Shown: piece after piece, positions 62,356-64,000 of the stretch | How positions within the stretch are numbered: position 1 is the first letter of the stretch | Layout: every line of letters begins with the position of its first letter | Source: a bacterium | GTDB taxonomy: Bacteria; Planctomycetota; Planctomycetia; Pirellulales; Pirellulaceae | Direction: 5' to 3' | Length of the DNA stretch: 64,000 bases | NCBI GenBank assembly: GCA_016124445.1 | Contig: WGNR01000006.1 | Location: 186,001 to 250,000 of the forward strand | Translations under genes and position numbers: made by a program | The notes under the pieces: model-generated | Database searches by the model: none | Seen by the model: the letters and a program-made list of their open reading frames with translations, nothing else | Told to the model about the DNA's origin: nothing

Positions 62356-63477
62356 TTAGGGGGTTGCCGTTTCTGTAATCCTAATTATCAGGTCGGGACG
62401 CTGGGCTTCAAGCCACGCGGCCCCTTTCGAGGTAATCTGCGTCTCGTGCAACTCGATCGCTTGCAGCCCGGCCGACTTGGCGAGAGCCGGCAAACAGGCG
62501 TCGGTCAAAGGAGCATCACGAACGGTCAGATCGGTTAGCTCAGGCAGCTTCGAAAGGCTCTCTATCGCTTGATCGTCGAGTTTGGTTTGGGTTGCCTGCA
62601 GCGATTTCAGGTGGCTCAGGTTTGGAAGCAACATTTTGCCGCTGGCAGCTAGATCGCAATCGTACAGCACCAGGTGCTCCAGCTTGGGTAGTCCGCGGAG
62701 GGCCTCGAAGTCGTCCGACCGCAGCTGAACGCCGGACAGATGAAGCCGATCGAGCAGTACCAGCTGGCGGATCACGGCCAGGTTATGGACCGATGTATGC
62801 TGGACGTTGATTTCCAGGGAGGTAAGCGTGCGGACCTGCTGAATCCCATCGAGCGACGCCGGCAAGTTGATCGTCGATGTCACTTCCAAATGTCGTAGGT
62901 TGGGGATTTGAGGCAGGTATTGAAAGTAGGGGGCCTCGGGGGCTTGATCGATCGAAAGGGCCAGCGATTCCAGTCGATGCATTGCTTCGAGATACCAGAG
63001 CTGCCGTGGATCGAAGCGGCCCAGGCGAATCGACAACACCTTAAGATTCTCGAACTGTGCCAGCCGGGGGAAGTCGGCATCGTTGAGGTCATCGATCAAG
63101 TAAAGGTGACGCAGCTCGCCTAGTTGACTGATCGCGTCCCAGGCCTCGTTGGTTCGTTTAAATTCGGAACCGAGGTAAAGACTATCGATCTGCGGAAGCA
63201 CCAGCATCGCGTCGAGCGTTTCGCGCGTCGCTTTGGCTCCCATCAGGTTCAGCGTGTAGCTTGCTTGCCGCTTTCTGACGGCCGACGAATCATCCATCGG
63301 CCCAGCCACGATTGCCGAGAACATGTAAGAGCCATTCCGATGAACCTGGGCGCCGCTTTTCTGAAGGTGTTCGATCGCGGCCTCCAACTCGCGCGATTGC
63401 GCGGAGGGATCCATCGCGTAAACCGAGCCGGCAAACAGAAAGACTGCCAGAGCTACCATGGCAAATCGAAAGAGCAT
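62356..63477 (-). CDS. Secreted leucine-rich-repeat protein 5
   Basis: 373 residues from the ATG at 63475-63477, with GAGG upstream. Signal peptide MLFRFAMVALAVFLFAGSVY; cap LEAAIEHLQKSGAQVHRNGS (the YESPEI part is changed to QSREL); a strand segment ASYTLNLMGAKATRETLDAM; about ten repeats including LWYLEAMHRLESLAL and the closing TQITSKGAAWLEAQRPDLII. First gene of the tandem trio in transcription order. Confidence 0.87.
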   Translation of the reverse strand: MLFRFAMVALAVFLFAGSVYAMDPSAQSRELEAAIEHLQKSGAQVHRNGSYMFSAIVAGPMDDSSAVRKRQASYTLNLMGAKATRETLDAMLVLPQIDSLYLGSEFKRTNEAWDAISQLGELRHLYLIDDLNDADFPRLAQFENLKVLSIRLGRFDPRQLWYLEAMHRLESLALSIDQAPEAPYFQYLPQIPNLRHLEVTSTINLPASLDGIQQVRTLTSLEINVQHTSVHNLAVIRQLVLLDRLHLSGVQLRSDDFEALRGLPKLEHLVLYDCDLAASGKMLLPNLSHLKSLQATQTKLDDQAIESLSKLPELTDLTVRDAPLTDACLPALAKSAGLQAIELHETQITSKGAAWLEAQRPDLIIRITETATP

Positions 63478-63506
63478 GCAACAATCCTCGTAAACAGTCG
63501 CGTCGA

Positions 63507-63611
63507 CTAGCAGCCGCGGAGAAAGAAGATCAACCCGATGAACAACAGAAATCCAACCACATAGAGCCACAGCGGTGGTGGGTCGCCCGAGTTATAGTCC
63601 GCGTCTGGCAT
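63507..63611 (-). CDS. 34-residue single-helix membrane peptide
   Basis: An ATG at 63609-63611 opens a 34-codon frame: a short acidic Asp/Pro-rich N-terminus (MPDADYNSGDPPP), then a clear membrane helix (LWLYVVGFLLFIGLIFFLRG) ending in Cys and a stop. The change from polar to purely hydrophobic and the positive end residue are protein-like. No strong ribosome site is seen. It is 29 bases upstream of LRR copy 5, the same strand. Confidence 0.45.
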   Translation of the reverse strand: MPDADYNSGDPPPLWLYVVGFLLFIGLIFFLRGC

Positions 63612-63797
63612 GCCCCAAGTCTGATTCAAGGGGAGAGGAGTCTCAAGTCACAATTCGAGGGAAAGAGATCTCAAATTGATGATCGTCAGGTCCGATCGTT
63701 ATAACCGGACCAACTGCTGTTACAGGAACTCGATCGCTGAGGTTTGGCTGCCTACTTCCATGGCCGCGCCGGAATGCGACGCGGCCTTGAACCGTCG

Positions 63798-64000
63798 TCA
63801 GTTACGGCGCTGTGCCATCATGATGTAGTAGATCAGCGTCAACAGCGATTGCAGCGTCGCAGCCACATAGGTCATGGCGGCCGCGTTCAGCATGCTGCGA
63901 ACAGCCGGCATTTCGTCGTCGGGGACGATATTCATCTCGATCAAAATCCCACGTGCCCGGCTGCTGGCATCGAATTCGACCGGCAGGTTGATCAATTGAA
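63798..64000 (-). CDS. YugP-type zinc metallopeptidase, C-terminal end (partial)
   Basis: The frame is open to the right edge and reads FQLINLPVEFDASSRARGIL, then DDEMPAVRSMLNAAAMTY and a final membrane helix VAATLQSLLTLIYYIMMA. This is the conserved end of the zinc_peptidase_2 (YugP) family of integral-membrane metallopeptidases. The HExxH motif lies outside the window. Confidence 0.85.
   Translation of the reverse strand, partial: QLINLPVEFDASSRARGILIEMNIVPDDEMPAVRSMLNAAAMTYVAATLQSLLTLIYYIMMAQRRN

Overview
The window looks like chromosomal DNA of a planctomycete, probably Pirellulales (Blastopirellula/Bremerella/Rhodopirellula-like). The reasons are a lipoprotein sulfatase, Tat-exported sugar-isomerase-like and DUF1080-like secreted proteins, an array of secreted leucine-rich-repeat (LRR) proteins, a Gld-type ABC exporter next to DUF4340 and DUF4175-like proteins, a Rho_N/DUF4912 protein, and ATP synthase membrane subunits with enlarged N-termini. 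Assignment is by family recognition only; no search was run.

Layout. 1-6840 (minus): ATP synthase operon in the order atpZ, atpI-like, B, E, F, H, A, G, D (atpD cut by the window edge), with a candidate promoter at 6924-6952. 6841-7681: divergent control region with a long leader for a Rho_N/DUF4912 gene. 9070-13195: Tat-exported TIM-barrel protein, DUF1080-like protein, a hypothetical protein, LarE and an ADP-ribosylglycohydrolase. 13200-16142: a PspF-like sigma-54 activator divergent from an SPFH/band-7 gene; between them lie a perfect 17-bp inverted repeat and a sigma-54 promoter. 16219-20281: sulfatase and XylR-like AraC regulator. 20472-28778: phosphonate-utilisation cluster (HpnW-like FAD oxidoreductase, two PhnX paralogues, purple-acid-phosphatase-like enzyme, XRE-cupin regulator, Fe-alcohol dehydrogenase, MFS carrier).

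28811-40388 looks like a genomic island. An intact tRNA-Arg(TCT) on the minus strand borders it on the right, and a decayed copy of that tRNA's 3' end borders it on the left. Its only cargo is seven co-directional signalling genes: receiver-PAS-histidine kinase, receiver-HDOD, receiver-degenerate HD-GYP, receiver-intact HD-GYP, an orphan LivK-type periplasmic binding protein, a membrane histidine kinase overlapping it, and a receiver-kinase-receiver hybrid. Most junctions are overlapping or abutting. I read this as one self-contained nutrient-sensing relay acquired by transfer. It is the most interesting unit in the window.

40640-53272 (minus): zinc alcohol dehydrogenase, DUF4340 protein, GldF-GldG-like fusion, its ATPase, NadB, and a 1299-residue membrane protein with about 600 residues of Q/N/G/S/D/E/K/P-rich low complexity. 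53484-63477: five paralogous secreted LRR proteins (minus), interrupted by a UxaA/GarD-type dehydratase, a bactofilin-like beta-helix membrane protein and a MEKHLA-domain protein. The window ends with a 34-residue membrane peptide and the C-terminus of a YugP-type zinc peptidase.
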